Positions 15,199 through 23,150 of a stretch of DNA of 27,319 bases are shown piece after piece. The DNA lies in assembly GCA_035527995.1 (NCBI GenBank), contig DATKZJ010000018.1:1-27319 (forward strand). Reading direction: 5' to 3'. The number at the start of each line of letters is the position of its first letter. Within the stretch, counting starts at the first letter, position 1. The notes beneath the pieces were generated by a model. The model did no database searches. It had not been told where the DNA came from and saw only the letters and a list, made by a program, of their open reading frames with translations. The DNA comes from JAFGTF01 sp035527995. Its GTDB lineage: Bacteria; Spirochaetota; B62-G9; DRHN01. The position numbers were made by a program, and so were the translations under genes.

Positions 15199-17908
15199 TT
15201 TTAACCCTCTGCACCTCCTCGCTGTATGTTTCTGCGACCGAATACTGGCGTTTGAAATGAGCTTCTCCAAGGAGCCTCTCATCAAAAAAGTCGAAGTAAC
15301 TCATCCACCCATAGTAGGCTTCTGACAGATACTCCTGTTTCCCTGATAAATAGTAAATCTTCTGGAATGAGACAGCAAGATAAAAAAGGGCGTTCTGATA
15401 GACATTTTTTCTCTGCTGGGAAGGAATCCTTGACCTGTACTGACGGACGATCGTGAGATACCTCACCGCATTGAGATAACCCGCCTGCGCTAGATCATTG
15501 TCGGTATAGAACTGCTTCTCGGCTTTGTTGTAGTAAGCCTGAGCGAGATTATAGTAGGTGAGTATGTTTTCCGGTTCGACGCGGTCCTCTTCCTGCGTAC
15601 CGAGCACGATGCTGTAGCTGTCGATAGCTCCCTCGTAGTCCCCGACATCGTGCAGAAGGATATATCCGAGAAATTCGAGGCCCTTCCTGTAGTCTGGATG
15701 CTCTTCTGTTATGGATCTGAGGAGCTCTATCGTATCCTCTATCCTGTGATCCCTGTACAATCGTTCAGCCTCATTCATCAGGTCCCTGAAAAGGACTATT
15801 TTAGAGTCCCCGGTGAGCGCTATTTTCTTCTCGTTAAAATTGATGTACTCCCTGTACCTCTTGTACCCTCCGTACTCGATCTCGAGGAGGTGAAACCCGT
15901 AGGGCACTTCCAGCGGTTTCTTGAGAACCGGAGATGTTCCGCGATACTCACCATCTATGTATACAAGCGCCTCTGAAGGAACAGTTTCCAAAAAAAGCCC
16001 TGTTGTACCCTGTTTCAGCTCTGTCCGCAAAGATGCTGTTTCATCCGTCACTTCCAGAGAGAGCTCTTCCGGGAGATACCCTTCTTTATACACGGAGATA
16101 AAAACCGTCACATTCTTGAGAAGAGAAAGCTCTAATCTGCCTTCGTGGTTCGTTTGTCCGCTCCAGTACTCATCAACGTACACATTTGCATCTGCGATCC
16201 TCTGCTTATTCGCGGTGACGAAGAGCTGCACCGGTACAGGCCCCCCCTCCGTATCTGGCTCCCTGTAGCGCTTTACCTTTATTCCGGATTCCAGAAGATA
16301 CCCCTCTGTAATGCTCACAAGCTCGGAGGCGGAAACGCGCTCTCCGGGATCCACGACGCGGAGCCGGGCCACGGACTTTTTAGCAAAACCCTTCTTTCGT
16401 TCATCGAAATAGTTATAAAAACAGTAGAGCTTCTGGTCCTTTTTTAGTCCGAACCGCCTCCCAAGGTTGATATAGATGAGCTTGTTTATTGCCGTCACGT
16501 TTCCTTCGAATGGAAACACCTTTTTCAGCTCCTCAGCGAAATCCTCGACCACGGTTTGGAGCTCCCGGAGAGTGACCCGTCTGTGCACCTCGAGAAGAGT
16601 TTCGCCTGTATAATCCTTTACGAGCAGGGATATTTCATGGAGGTTCTTTTCGCCTCCTATTCCGCCGTACACGACCGCATCAACCTCCCCTTTGAGGAGC
16701 GGGAAATCTTTCCACCCGGCAGTGCCTTTGAAGTCGACATTGAACTGACGGAAGAGCTCAGCAATATTCTTGTACGGCACCGAAGTGAAGACGCCGCCGA
16801 TTTCAAGATAGTCCTCTAAACCGGTCTGCATGCTTCCTGCTATCTTGATCAGCTGCGGGTCTTTTTTGTTCTCAACGCCGAGAGGCAGAACGACTATCTT
16901 CGGCGGCACAGGGCGCTTGCTGTACGCAAAATCCACCACGGAGAGCTTCGGGAGAGCTTCTGTCACGAGATACACACGCCTGATCCGGTCCGGAATGAAA
17001 CCTTCAGGATAATCGATGGAAAGCTCGATGTACCCGTCCACTCCCTCCTCGCTTTCATACTTGAACGAGCACCTCCCGGACAGATCGGTGCTCCCCATAT
17101 ATACATCGCCCAGGTATACTGACGCGTTCTGGACGCCCACTATCGAATCGTAATACTCGGTAAACGCATCAAGGTCAACGAGGAGTATCTTGGAGAGCTC
17201 GGCCGCTATATTCGTATTCGGATATACCGGAATATCGCTCATCCAGATGTGCTCCCCCTCCTTGATTATTTTAATGTTCTCCTCTCTTTGCTCCTCGCCT
17301 GAATACCTGACCTCCACTTTCCCTTTACCATCTGTCTCGCCCGCCTCCTTCCCGTTGACGATAACGGCGGCTCCGCGTGAAGGTGAGCCGTCCCTCCCTG
17401 TGACCTCCACCGTATAAAACATATAGCCGTCGAGGATTGCCAGGAAATTGTACTTCTCGTAACCGCTCGCCTTTCCAAGCTGGGCACGTTCGAGCTCGGT
17501 CAGGATATCGAAATCTCCCTCCAAAGGGGAGGGTTGCTCTCCGGTTTCACTCTCGCTCGCCTGCTTTTTTCTTCTCTCCTCCTCTTCCACCCTGAACCGG
17601 GTTTCCCACGGTCCGTACACATATCCGCCGCTGTCTCTCTCTATTCGAAGGGTGTAGGATTCACCCACGATGAGCCTGATATCCTTTCGAAACAGGCCGT
17701 TCTCATCCGTCCTCCCTACAAACCTCTGATTGAGATAGATGTCGGCCTCGGGGAGATAATACCTGTCAAGCCTGTAGGCCTCTATTCTAAACGGCGCTAC
17801 TATCTCACGGGGCTCCTTGCTCGTATTCTCCCGTATATAGAGGTATAACACAACAGAGGAGAGTACAAGGGACAGGAATATGAGTATGAAACGGTTTATT
17901 CTGTTCAA
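15188..17908 (-). CDS. Membrane-anchored mosaic protein: carboxypeptidase-regulatory-like, TolB-N/FlgT-like, PEGA and TPR domains
   Basis: Large envelope protein, 906 residues from a TTG at 17908. That start has GGGAG four bases upstream and gives a standard anchor (basic NRINR then a helix at about 7-25). The open frame runs on to a GTG at 18028, but this would start inside a tandem repeat array. Segments: beta-sandwich (carboxypeptidase-regulatory-like) modules near 45-90, 163-215, 257-300 and 557-620. A TolB-N/CsgG-like domain near 335-455 begins PPKIVVLPLGVENK and carries the VDAVVYGGIGG strand. An FlgT-C-like beta domain near 470-545 reads INLGRRFGLKKDQKLYCFYNY. A PEGA domain near 636-690 reads ETVPSEALVYIDGEYRGTSP, and TPR-like helices run from about 705 to the end. 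This order suggests an outer-membrane or periplasmic assembly factor; the function is not known. Confidence 0.8.
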   Translation of the reverse strand: MNRINRFILIFLSLVLSSVVLYLYIRENTSKEPREIVAPFRIEAYRLDRYYLPEADIYLNQRFVGRTDENGLFRKDIRLIVGESYTLRIERDSGGYVYGPWETRFRVEEEERRKKQASESETGEQPSPLEGDFDILTELERAQLGKASGYEKYNFLAILDGYMFYTVEVTGRDGSPSRGAAVIVNGKEAGETDGKGKVEVRYSGEEQREENIKIIKEGEHIWMSDIPVYPNTNIAAELSKILLVDLDAFTEYYDSIVGVQNASVYLGDVYMGSTDLSGRCSFKYESEEGVDGYIELSIDYPEGFIPDRIRRVYLVTEALPKLSVVDFAYSKRPVPPKIVVLPLGVENKKDPQLIKIAGSMQTGLEDYLEIGGVFTSVPYKNIAELFRQFNVDFKGTAGWKDFPLLKGEVDAVVYGGIGGEKNLHEISLLVKDYTGETLLEVHRRVTLRELQTVVEDFAEELKKVFPFEGNVTAINKLIYINLGRRFGLKKDQKLYCFYNYFDERKKGFAKKSVARLRVVDPGERVSASELVSITEGYLLESGIKVKRYREPDTEGGPVPVQLFVTANKQRIADANVYVDEYWSGQTNHEGRLELSLLKNVTVFISVYKEGYLPEELSLEVTDETASLRTELKQGTTGLFLETVPSEALVYIDGEYRGTSPVLKKPLEVPYGFHLLEIEYGGYKRYREYINFNEKKIALTGDSKIVLFRDLMNEAERLYRDHRIEDTIELLRSITEEHPDYRKGLEFLGYILLHDVGDYEGAIDSYSIVLGTQEEDRVEPENILTYYNLAQAYYNKAEKQFYTDNDLAQAGYLNAVRYLTIVRQYRSRIPSQQRKNVYQNALFYLAVSFQKIYYLSGKQEYLSEAYYGWMSYFDFFDERLLGEAHFKRQYSVAETYSEEVQRVKSEK

Positions 17909-17958
17909 TTGTCTCCCGTTCCAACGTCCATTTCTTTCATAGAAACAGGCGTTATACG

Positions 17959-18035
17959 ACTCTTCAGAGTGAAACCACTCTTTAAAGTGAAACCACTCTT
18001 CAGAGTGACCACTCTTTAGAGTGACCACTCTGCAG
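17959..18035. repeat. Tandem array of imperfect palindromes, 16-18 bp period
   Basis: Four consecutive units start at 17959, 17977, 17995 and 18011, with a fifth partial unit at 18027. The consensus is ACTCTTYARAGTGA(AA)CC. The first two units are 18 bases and the next two 16. Each unit contains an inverted repeat ACTCT/AGAGT around TTCA or TTTA, so every unit could form a small hairpin or bind a dimer. The array begins 50 bases upstream of the chosen start of the PEGA protein gene. Confidence 0.85.
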
Positions 18036-18465
18036 GGAAGGTACGTGAAATTAATCCGGAAGCGAGGTGTGTATCGTCATTACCGCAACAGCAGCCGCAC
18101 CTACTGTAGTAGGTGAAACAGCCCTAAAGTCTGAAGGGGTGCAATGACAGTTCCCGGTGTCTTACCCCCCATTTCCCACAAAACTCTGTAAATATTTGGA
18201 GATAGGGGCTTTAATCCCCATTCCTTATGTGCAATCGTAATAGGAATGAATGGGGGCTTTTGGCGCTTTTCTCATTGTAAACTCTATTTTTTACATGAAA
18301 ATATAAACTACTATCATATCATCACTAAGCTCCGTTGATATGCAATTGTTTAGAAAACCGCATTAAATATCTTTTCTCGTACTATATCCTGATATCACGT
18401 AACTTTCGCGACATCTCAGAAATTGAAAGATATGGACGCGTAGCAGCCTTTCCTAAGCATACGGT
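18036..18465. other. Long non-coding region with hairpins upstream of the PEGA gene
   Basis: No gene is visible in these 430 bases. Seen here: a perfect 7-bp stem hairpin at 18098-18115; an inverted repeat of 8 bp, CCCCATTC (18217-18224) with GAATGGGG (18247-18254), followed on the plus strand by C and a T-run; and an AT-rich stretch (about 18285-18385) that could hold the minus-strand promoter of the envelope genes. I could not pick a convincing -35/-10 pair. Confidence 0.5.
18098..18115. promoter_or_regulatory. Perfect 7-bp inverted repeat
   Basis: CACCTAC (18098-18104), loop TGTA, GTAGGTG (18109-18115). It lies 63 bases beyond the tandem palindrome array, on the side where the leader of the PEGA protein gene would be. 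It may be an operator or an RNA hairpin; no T-run follows. Confidence 0.45.
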
Positions 18466-18945
18466 TCATAAAGAGGGGGGCTCTATGTTTACATCGCCCC
18501 CGTTCAGTATTACATCGCTGTTTTCCTCACCCATTACGGGAGCTCCTGGACCTGACTCGATCTTCTCTATTTTGATAACATCGAGATCCACCGTCTCCCC
18601 TGCTTTAACGGTAATGTCAAAGCTCCTTACGTAGAACCCCTTGAGGAATACCTCTACCGTATACGTTCCGCTCCCGAGCTCCCGGGCAAACACCCCGTCG
18701 GACCGCGGGGTAAAGCTGAACGATTCATCGAAGAGCCTTTTCCCGTCAATTATGGGAACGAGATTGACGAGAATCTTTTCCTTTTTAAGATACACGATCT
18801 CATTCCCGAACTCGTCTACGGGAAGAAGCTCTCCGGCGATACCCTGGAACCCCGCTTTTTCTTTTTCAACTGTGACGCACGATGACAGGAGAACCACGAG
18901 AAACATGATCGAAATAAAGACGGTTATCGGTCTTGCCCTTCTCAT
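18466..18945 (-). CDS. Small lipoprotein with a carboxypeptidase-regulatory-like fold
   Basis: Lipoprotein of 159 residues: basic N-terminus RRAR, hydrophobic stretch, lipobox LSSC with Cys23. The mature part has a beta-sandwich pattern (GVFARELGSGTYTVEVFLKGFYVRSFDITVKAGETVDLDVIKIEK, positions about 87-131). This resembles the regulatory-like modules in the PEGA protein: strand, glycine turn, strand with YTVEV, then a closing strand. A hydrophilic tail of about 25 residues ends the protein. GAGGG stands seven bases before the ATG. It begins 10 bases after the PQQ-propeller gene and is the last gene of the FecR set. Confidence 0.8.
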   Translation of the reverse strand: MRRARPITVFISIMFLVVLLSSCVTVEKEKAGFQGIAGELLPVDEFGNEIVYLKKEKILVNLVPIIDGKRLFDESFSFTPRSDGVFARELGSGTYTVEVFLKGFYVRSFDITVKAGETVDLDVIKIEKIESGPGAPVMGEENSDVILNGGDVNIEPPSL

Positions 18946-18955
18946 TGTTACACCC

Positions 18956-20128
18956 TCAACTCATTTTATATTTTATTACAAAAAAGTCTTTTTTGAGATC
19001 ATATACATAGAGGTATGAATCCTCGGCGACGAAATAAACGTAGTTCTCATAAACAAGAAGCGGCGGCAGCATCGGATAGTTACTCACCGAAAAGTAAATC
19101 TCATTCAGGATCCGGGCCCTCTCCTCTTCGGTGAAAAGCGCATCTCCTTCCAGCATATTTTCGAACAGCATCTCCTTGAAGAGATTGAAAGCTCGCTCTC
19201 TGTAGTTGAAAACGATGCTTCCGTCAGCCGGATCCATCGCAACGAACTCAGGCATGAACAGGTAGAGGAAATCGCTTCCGGCGAAGTAGTTGTAGGAAAA
19301 TTCGATCTCTTTCATATACTTCACCCATTTGATAGCACCATCCTCCCGTAAGAGAGAGAGAATCTCGCCATTGGCGAAGAACAGGAGGATCTCGTTATCG
19401 AAGACAAGGAAATCGCGTGTGACACTCTTTCCGACGTAGCTTATCCACCTCGTCTTTCCTGATCTCACATCGAGGGAGTACACAGTGCTGTTCCATGCCC
19501 CGAAGAAGAGTGTATTGTTATCGATTATTGGAGCGACTGTCACTATCCCGCCCGACCGGAATATCCAATCCTTCTCTCCACTTTCGATATTATATGCAAC
19601 GATATCACCGCTCTTATATGAGACCACTATGAGGTTCTCGAACCTTATGATGTCCGCGTATATCTCTCCGCTTCCGGTGTACGTATGGATTATTTCGCCG
19701 TTTCTCCTGTCAACAACATACACGAGCCCTTTTGCCGTCGGAACTATGAGGTAGCGATCGTACAGAAGCGGCCTTCCCCTGATCTCGCCGGAAACAGTCA
19801 GCTTCCACAGTATCTTTCCCTCAGTTTTATCGATTGCATAAAAGCGGTTGAATATATCGTAGAGATAGATCGTCCCGTCTCTTATAGCAAAGGGACTTAT
19901 GATGTCACCGCCGATGAAGAGCCGCCAGACTGGAAGCCGGTGATGCAGAGAGAAGATATATACGTATCCATTGTAGACGAGGGGAAAAGCAGGGTCCTCT
20001 TCTGTTCCCACGTCGTTGAGTGGTTCGATCTCATAAACGGGAAAGAGCTCTTCCTGTGCCCTGATTCCGGTCTGCGTATAAAAGATGCAAAGAAAGAGGA
20101 TGATATATAGTTTGAAGGATAACTTCAT
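18956..20128 (-). CDS. Exported PQQ-like (BamB-like) beta-propeller protein
   Basis: Protein of 390 residues with a Sec signal peptide (residues 1 to about 24, ending IRAQ) and no lipobox. PQQ-like blade repeats are visible: YAIDKTEGKILWKLTVSG, YVVDRRNGEIIHTYTGSG, VAYNIESGEKDWIFRSGG, YSLDVRSGKTRWISYVG and MDPADGSIVFNY, each with the D..(S/T/N)G.(I/K)..W pattern. The relatedness is to BamB-type scaffold propellers rather than quinoprotein dehydrogenases, because no PQQ-binding or calcium-site residues can be recognised. The ATG at 20128 has no clear Shine-Dalgarno sequence. It lies 31 bases after the FecR gene and 10 bases before the lipoprotein gene. Confidence 0.82.
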   Translation of the reverse strand: MKLSFKLYIILFLCIFYTQTGIRAQEELFPVYEIEPLNDVGTEEDPAFPLVYNGYVYIFSLHHRLPVWRLFIGGDIISPFAIRDGTIYLYDIFNRFYAIDKTEGKILWKLTVSGEIRGRPLLYDRYLIVPTAKGLVYVVDRRNGEIIHTYTGSGEIYADIIRFENLIVVSYKSGDIVAYNIESGEKDWIFRSGGIVTVAPIIDNNTLFFGAWNSTVYSLDVRSGKTRWISYVGKSVTRDFLVFDNEILLFFANGEILSLLREDGAIKWVKYMKEIEFSYNYFAGSDFLYLFMPEFVAMDPADGSIVFNYRERAFNLFKEMLFENMLEGDALFTEEERARILNEIYFSVSNYPMLPPLLVYENYVYFVAEDSYLYVYDLKKDFFVIKYKMS

Positions 20129-20159
20129 GTTCTAGCTAATATACTCACTAATACCGGAT

Positions 20160-21200
20160 TTAAAAAAGAGTCAAACACCCCTTCCGCTGCGTGGCCTTTT
20201 CTTCAAGCCGCTCCCTGTCGCCCTCTCGGATGTACCGCTGTTCTATCGACCGGTAAACCTTCTCGATATCTTCGAACAGATCCATGATATCCTTTGTAGG
20301 CTCCTCTATCCCCGTATATATTCTTTCAGCCATATCGTAGAGACCGATAGACGAGAGGGACAGGAACCTGATGTTTATGATCGAGTGGAAGGCGATCTTC
20401 CCCTTCTCATTTGCCTTTTTCGCGTACTCGGATGCCTGATCCATATCTCCATCTTCGACACTCTCGTCCCTCTTGGCTATAAGCGATTCCTTCTCTCCGA
20501 GAGCTCCGGATCGTATGGCTTCATATTCCTCTATCTGACGGTTGATATCTTCGAACCTCTCGAGCATCCGCTTCAGAAGGGTGGCTTCGTTGCCCTTTAT
20601 CGCTTCCTCTGAGAGCGTAAACCACTCGTCCCAGTCGATAACCCTCTCCATTACCTTGAACTTCTCCTTCGGCTCGTCTCCAAACTCTACCTCGGTCCCC
20701 TCTCCCTCCACGAGGATGAGCTCTTGCGTTTTTCCCTGAACCGCAACGCTGCCGTCCGTTAGCAGCACGATTGTCGACCCGTCGAAGCCCGAGCCGACCT
20801 CAAACTCTGTTCCTCTTATGGCAAGGTTGACCGTCTGCGTCTGTATCTCGGGCTCCTTCGTGGCCCCCCTGCCCAGCTTGAACTTCATTCTTCCGAGAAA
20901 AAGCATCAGGGTCGGTTTTTTCTGCTGGCCTTCAACACGTTCGGACATTGTAAATTCGGTGTTTTCGAGGATATGAATTTCACCGCCGTCTTCCACCAGA
21001 ATCGCCTCGCTGTCTATTCCGGTCTTGATGATATCTCCGGCGCCGAGATTCATACCTACCTCTACATCGTTCCATTCTGCCCTGTAATGGCTGTAAGAAA
21101 CCTCTCCGGACACCCAGTCCACAACAGCAGCCGATAAAGACATCGGAAACAGAATTATTATTAGTATTGCTACGAGGCCAGCTGGTCCGTTCGTTTTCAT
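20160..21200 (-). CDS. Exported FecR-domain protein with C-terminal helical region
   Basis: Protein of 346 residues. A signal peptide (about 1-25, ending SLSA) is followed by a FecR domain at about 30-165. Typical strands are VGMNLGAGDIIKTG, EIHILENTEFTM, RMKFKLGRG, the hallmark VNLAIRGTEFEV and VLLTDGSVAVQG. A long charged helical part (about 185-335) containing EEYEAIRSGALGEKESL and similar stretches may be coiled coil. In other bacteria FecR domains relay signals in the periplasm to anti-sigma or TonB systems; none is visible here, and spirochaetes often carry FecR domains alone. The ATG at 21200 has GGAGG five bases upstream and a good promoter at 21234-21262. First gene of the FecR/PQQ/lipoprotein set. 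Confidence 0.85.
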   Translation of the reverse strand: MKTNGPAGLVAILIIILFPMSLSAAVVDWVSGEVSYSHYRAEWNDVEVGMNLGAGDIIKTGIDSEAILVEDGGEIHILENTEFTMSERVEGQQKKPTLMLFLGRMKFKLGRGATKEPEIQTQTVNLAIRGTEFEVGSGFDGSTIVLLTDGSVAVQGKTQELILVEGEGTEVEFGDEPKEKFKVMERVIDWDEWFTLSEEAIKGNEATLLKRMLERFEDINRQIEEYEAIRSGALGEKESLIAKRDESVEDGDMDQASEYAKKANEKGKIAFHSIINIRFLSLSSIGLYDMAERIYTGIEEPTKDIMDLFEDIEKVYRSIEQRYIREGDRERLEEKATQRKGCLTLF

Positions 21201-21233
21201 ATCAACCTCCAAAGAGATATCCGCTGTCCTGAG

Positions 21234-21262
21234 ATTATAGTAGATGCACCACTCCGACGCAA
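21234..21262 (-). promoter_or_regulatory. Sigma-70-type promoter of the FecR gene set
   Basis: On the minus strand TTGCGT (21262-21257), a 17-base spacer and a perfect TATAAT (21239-21234). The predicted transcript start near 21227 leaves a leader of about 26 bases containing the GGAGG ribosome binding site of the FecR gene. Confidence 0.7.
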
Positions 21263-21438
21263 GAAAAATGGCAAGACGAGCTGCAACTCAAGACAGGAGG
21301 AAAACTTATTAAAAATATAGCTACAATTCATAAATAATGAAGGTATTTATTTCTAATAATTGGCGGATGTGGACTTGATGATTCGAATCGAACGAGCCGG
21401 CACACTTCCCGCAGCAGAGCAGCAATCATCCGGTGTCT

Positions 21439-21723
21439 TTAGTCTTCCTTCTTCATCCTCTCCATTTCCTTTTCGACGAGTCTTTTTTCCAGACCTTTCA
21501 GCCTGCCTGTCCTGAAACCCCATGAAGAGAGGAAGTGAAAAAAGACTCCTATACCCCATCCGAGGGCAGGCCATAACCACCACTGGTGTCTTGAATCGGT
21601 GATGTTGTTGATAATAGCAAGAAACAGGATCACGGAACCGTAGATTATCAGATGGCGGATGAAATCGACCTTCCCCTTGGCGGCTTTCTGTGCTCTTTCG
21701 AGCTTCTCGTTCTTTTTTTCCAT
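21439..21723 (-). CDS. 2TM-domain protein
   Basis: Small membrane protein of 94 residues. A basic, charged N-terminus (KKNEKLERAQKAAKGKV) is followed by two hydrophobic helices: HLIIYGSVILFLAIINNI (about 24-41) and WLWPALGWGIGVFFHFL (about 49-65). A charged C-terminal helix (LKGLEKRLVEKEMERMKKE) ends the protein. The WWLWPALGWGIG...FH segment is the hallmark of the 2TM domain family. Function is unknown; the domain often occurs near GIN/DUF2807 or histidine kinase genes. GGGGGTGAC immediately precedes the ATG, giving a good ribosome binding site. It follows the broken DUF2807 gene by 46 bases. Confidence 0.78.
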   Translation of the reverse strand: MEKKNEKLERAQKAAKGKVDFIRHLIIYGSVILFLAIINNITDSRHQWWLWPALGWGIGVFFHFLSSWGFRTGRLKGLEKRLVEKEMERMKKED

Positions 21724-21769
21724 GTCACCCCCTTTATATGTAGGGTTCTCCCCCTTGTTCCGGCAGGAT

Positions 21770-22373
21770 TCAATCCTTTTTCCTGCGATGCTCTACCGTC
21801 ACCGCAGGCTCTCCATGGTATCGGACGCTGCCGGCCCCTGAAATATCGACAGCGAGGGTATCGATTACATTGATACTGCACTTCCCTGCGCCGCTGATAT
21901 CTACCCTCGTATTCCTAACGGCAAAGTCGTATGCCCCTTAGCTCTCCAACACCGCTGATCTTGATGCCGTGTTCTTCGGCCTGTCCTTTCAGCTCTATCT
22001 TCCCTGTTCCGGAAATCTTTGTCATTACGTTTTCAGCTTCCAGATCGAGAGAAATCTCTCCGGTTCCGCTGAGGCGAATCTTCAGATCCTTCGCCCTTAT
22101 GGTCTCCCTGCTTTCGAGTTCTCCCATTCCGGAGAGCGATATCTCCCTGATGTCGGTTACAGTGATATCATAAACGGCATCCGACTCGTCCATTATCCAC
22201 TTGTCCGCAGAGATCACGAGACGGCCATCGGACACCTCCGTCCTGAGCTTGTCGCGGCCCGGACGGTCACCTCCTGACGCTCTCCCTGGCTCAGCATTAC
22301 CTTGCCGTTTCCCCTGAAAACGAGGGAGATCTCTCGTCTCAGTTATCTTTTTCCCCGAACCCGCCAGGCTGGA
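21770..22373 (-). pseudogene. Broken GIN/DUF2807 (head-GIN adhesin-like) gene, several frameshifts
   Basis: The family pattern is GSGKKITETR at the N-terminus, then right-handed beta-helix turns: SLSGMGELES, IRLSGTGEISLDLEAENV, KISGTGKIELKGQAE, KISGVGEL. Reading these needs three different frames. Near 22321-22344 the frame changes and the segment SLVFRGNGKVMLSQ becomes readable only in the next frame. Near 22251-22262 it returns. A run of four C (21934-21937, G on the coding strand) shifts the frame once more, after which the family end is readable: YDFAVRNTRVDISGAGKC, then VDISGAGSVRYHG, then the stop at 21770-21772. A caller would report only 21915-22457 as an open frame fused to the previous gene's end. 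Sequencing error is possible at the C run but less likely for all three sites. Family members are surface or periplasmic beta-helix proteins; no intact start remains. Confidence 0.7.
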
Positions 22374-23010
22374 AAAACCGAATATCAGCGCGATTTCAGC
22401 AGCAAGGCCGCCCAGGCTCGAATCCGATACTCCGGGCACATTGTTCACTCCGCTCACAAACCTGTAGTACCTTAATACTGATTTTCTTGCCTTCTTGGCA
22501 AGAAAATATTTTAATCAAGAATGTGGCTTGTCCACATTAGGAGACTCCTCCGTTCAGTTTAAAAAAACTGGTAACGTTGAGCTCCAGGTTCACGCCGGGC
22601 TCAAGAACGAAAAACGACTCCTGACCTACTCCCATGAGCTCAATCCCCCCAAGCCCTATCAATGAACGTACAGTGAAATGGACGATTTCATCGGGATTTA
22701 TTTTGTATTCCAGGTCGAGGCCACCATACCCCATCTTGAGCTTGTTGCCCGAAAAATATACGTCGCTGATGAGACCGTAGCCTCCTCCTCCGAGCGAAAA
22801 GGTCCGGTTGATTACCCACCCTCCGCGGTAGCCCACAAATACGGCAGCACCGTTGTTTATGCCCCCAATCCTGACCACAGGGCCTCCGTACCATCCGCTC
22901 TCCTGGATCACTCCTTACAGAAGTGTTTTTTCCTCTGCATGAATCAATCCCCCCGAGCTGACGAAAACGCATACGAAGAGAATCATAATCGATCGTCTTG
23001 TCCTATTCAT
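22374..23010 (-). pseudogene. Broken small outer-membrane beta-barrel-like protein gene, interrupted by a 76-bp element
   Basis: Paralogue of the intact gene at 23151-23708. The start at ATG 23010 has GGAGG six bases upstream and encodes a signal peptide ending HAEEKTLL. An in-frame TAA (22917-22915) stands where the paralogue has Ser (TLLxG against TLISG). After it the frame is open through ESGWYGGPVVRIGG...GGWVINRTF...GGGGYGL...LELNVTSFFKLNGGVS. A 76-bp repeat element then interrupts it at 22465-22540, and the sequence resumes as YRFVSGVNNVPGVSDSSLGGL. In the paralogue VS and YRFVTG are adjacent. The C-terminal end runs without a stop into the DUF2807 remnant, so a deletion may have fused the two genes. 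Confidence 0.8.
22465..22540 (-). mobile_element. Two-hairpin miniature element, copy 1 (inside an outer-membrane protein gene)
   Basis: Read on the minus strand, the element runs from CTAATGTGGACAAG to AAGGTACTA, 76 bases including a CTA at each end. Hairpin A is AATGTGG/CCACATT with a 5-base loop (22520-22538). Hairpin B is a perfect 10-bp stem TTTTCTTGCC/GGCAAGAAAA with a 5-base loop (22482-22506). A copy with about ten differences lies at 23720-23796 in opposite orientation. It splits two codons that are adjacent in the intact paralogue, which shows it was inserted. There are no long terminal inverted repeats and no coding capacity. The geometry suggests a non-autonomous IS200/IS605-type palindromic element; a MITE with a 3-base CTA target duplication is the alternative. 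Confidence 0.75.
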
Positions 23011-23150
23011 TGCATTCCTCCACAGAACCGAAGCTCCCACACCCTGCCGCTTCTTTTTCGCACAGGGTAACACCTTCCGCTCCACGGCGGACTTTAGCCT
23101 GCATATACACACAAACGTGCTTGGGGACCCGCAAAAGACCGTCGAAAGGC

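Noticed and set aside
15199..15285. Longer N-terminus for the PD40 lipoprotein (start at 15285)
   Set aside because: It would place the lipoprotein signal peptide internally and overlap the PEGA gene by about 98 bases. GTG 15198 has a proper ribosome binding site.
17909..18028. 40-residue N-terminal extension of the PEGA protein
   Set aside because: Most of it is encoded by the tandem palindromes, giving the repetitive EEWFHFKEWFHSEE. The TTG at 17908 with GGGAG upstream precedes a normal membrane anchor. Not fully excluded.
17959..18035. Tandem repeats as a possible CRISPR array
   Set aside because: The 16-18 bp units are directly adjacent with no spacers, and no cas gene is in the window.
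21360..21405. GATGTGGACTTGATGATTCGAATC as a tRNA fragment or a third copy of the miniature element
   Set aside because: No full cloverleaf can be drawn on either strand. Only about nine bases resemble the element start, without either hairpin.
23011..23150. Region between the two outer-membrane protein paralogues as a riboswitch
   Set aside because: I compared it by eye with the cyclic-di-GMP aptamer pattern and found no match to the core. It contains only a weak ACCCT/AGGGT inverted repeat.
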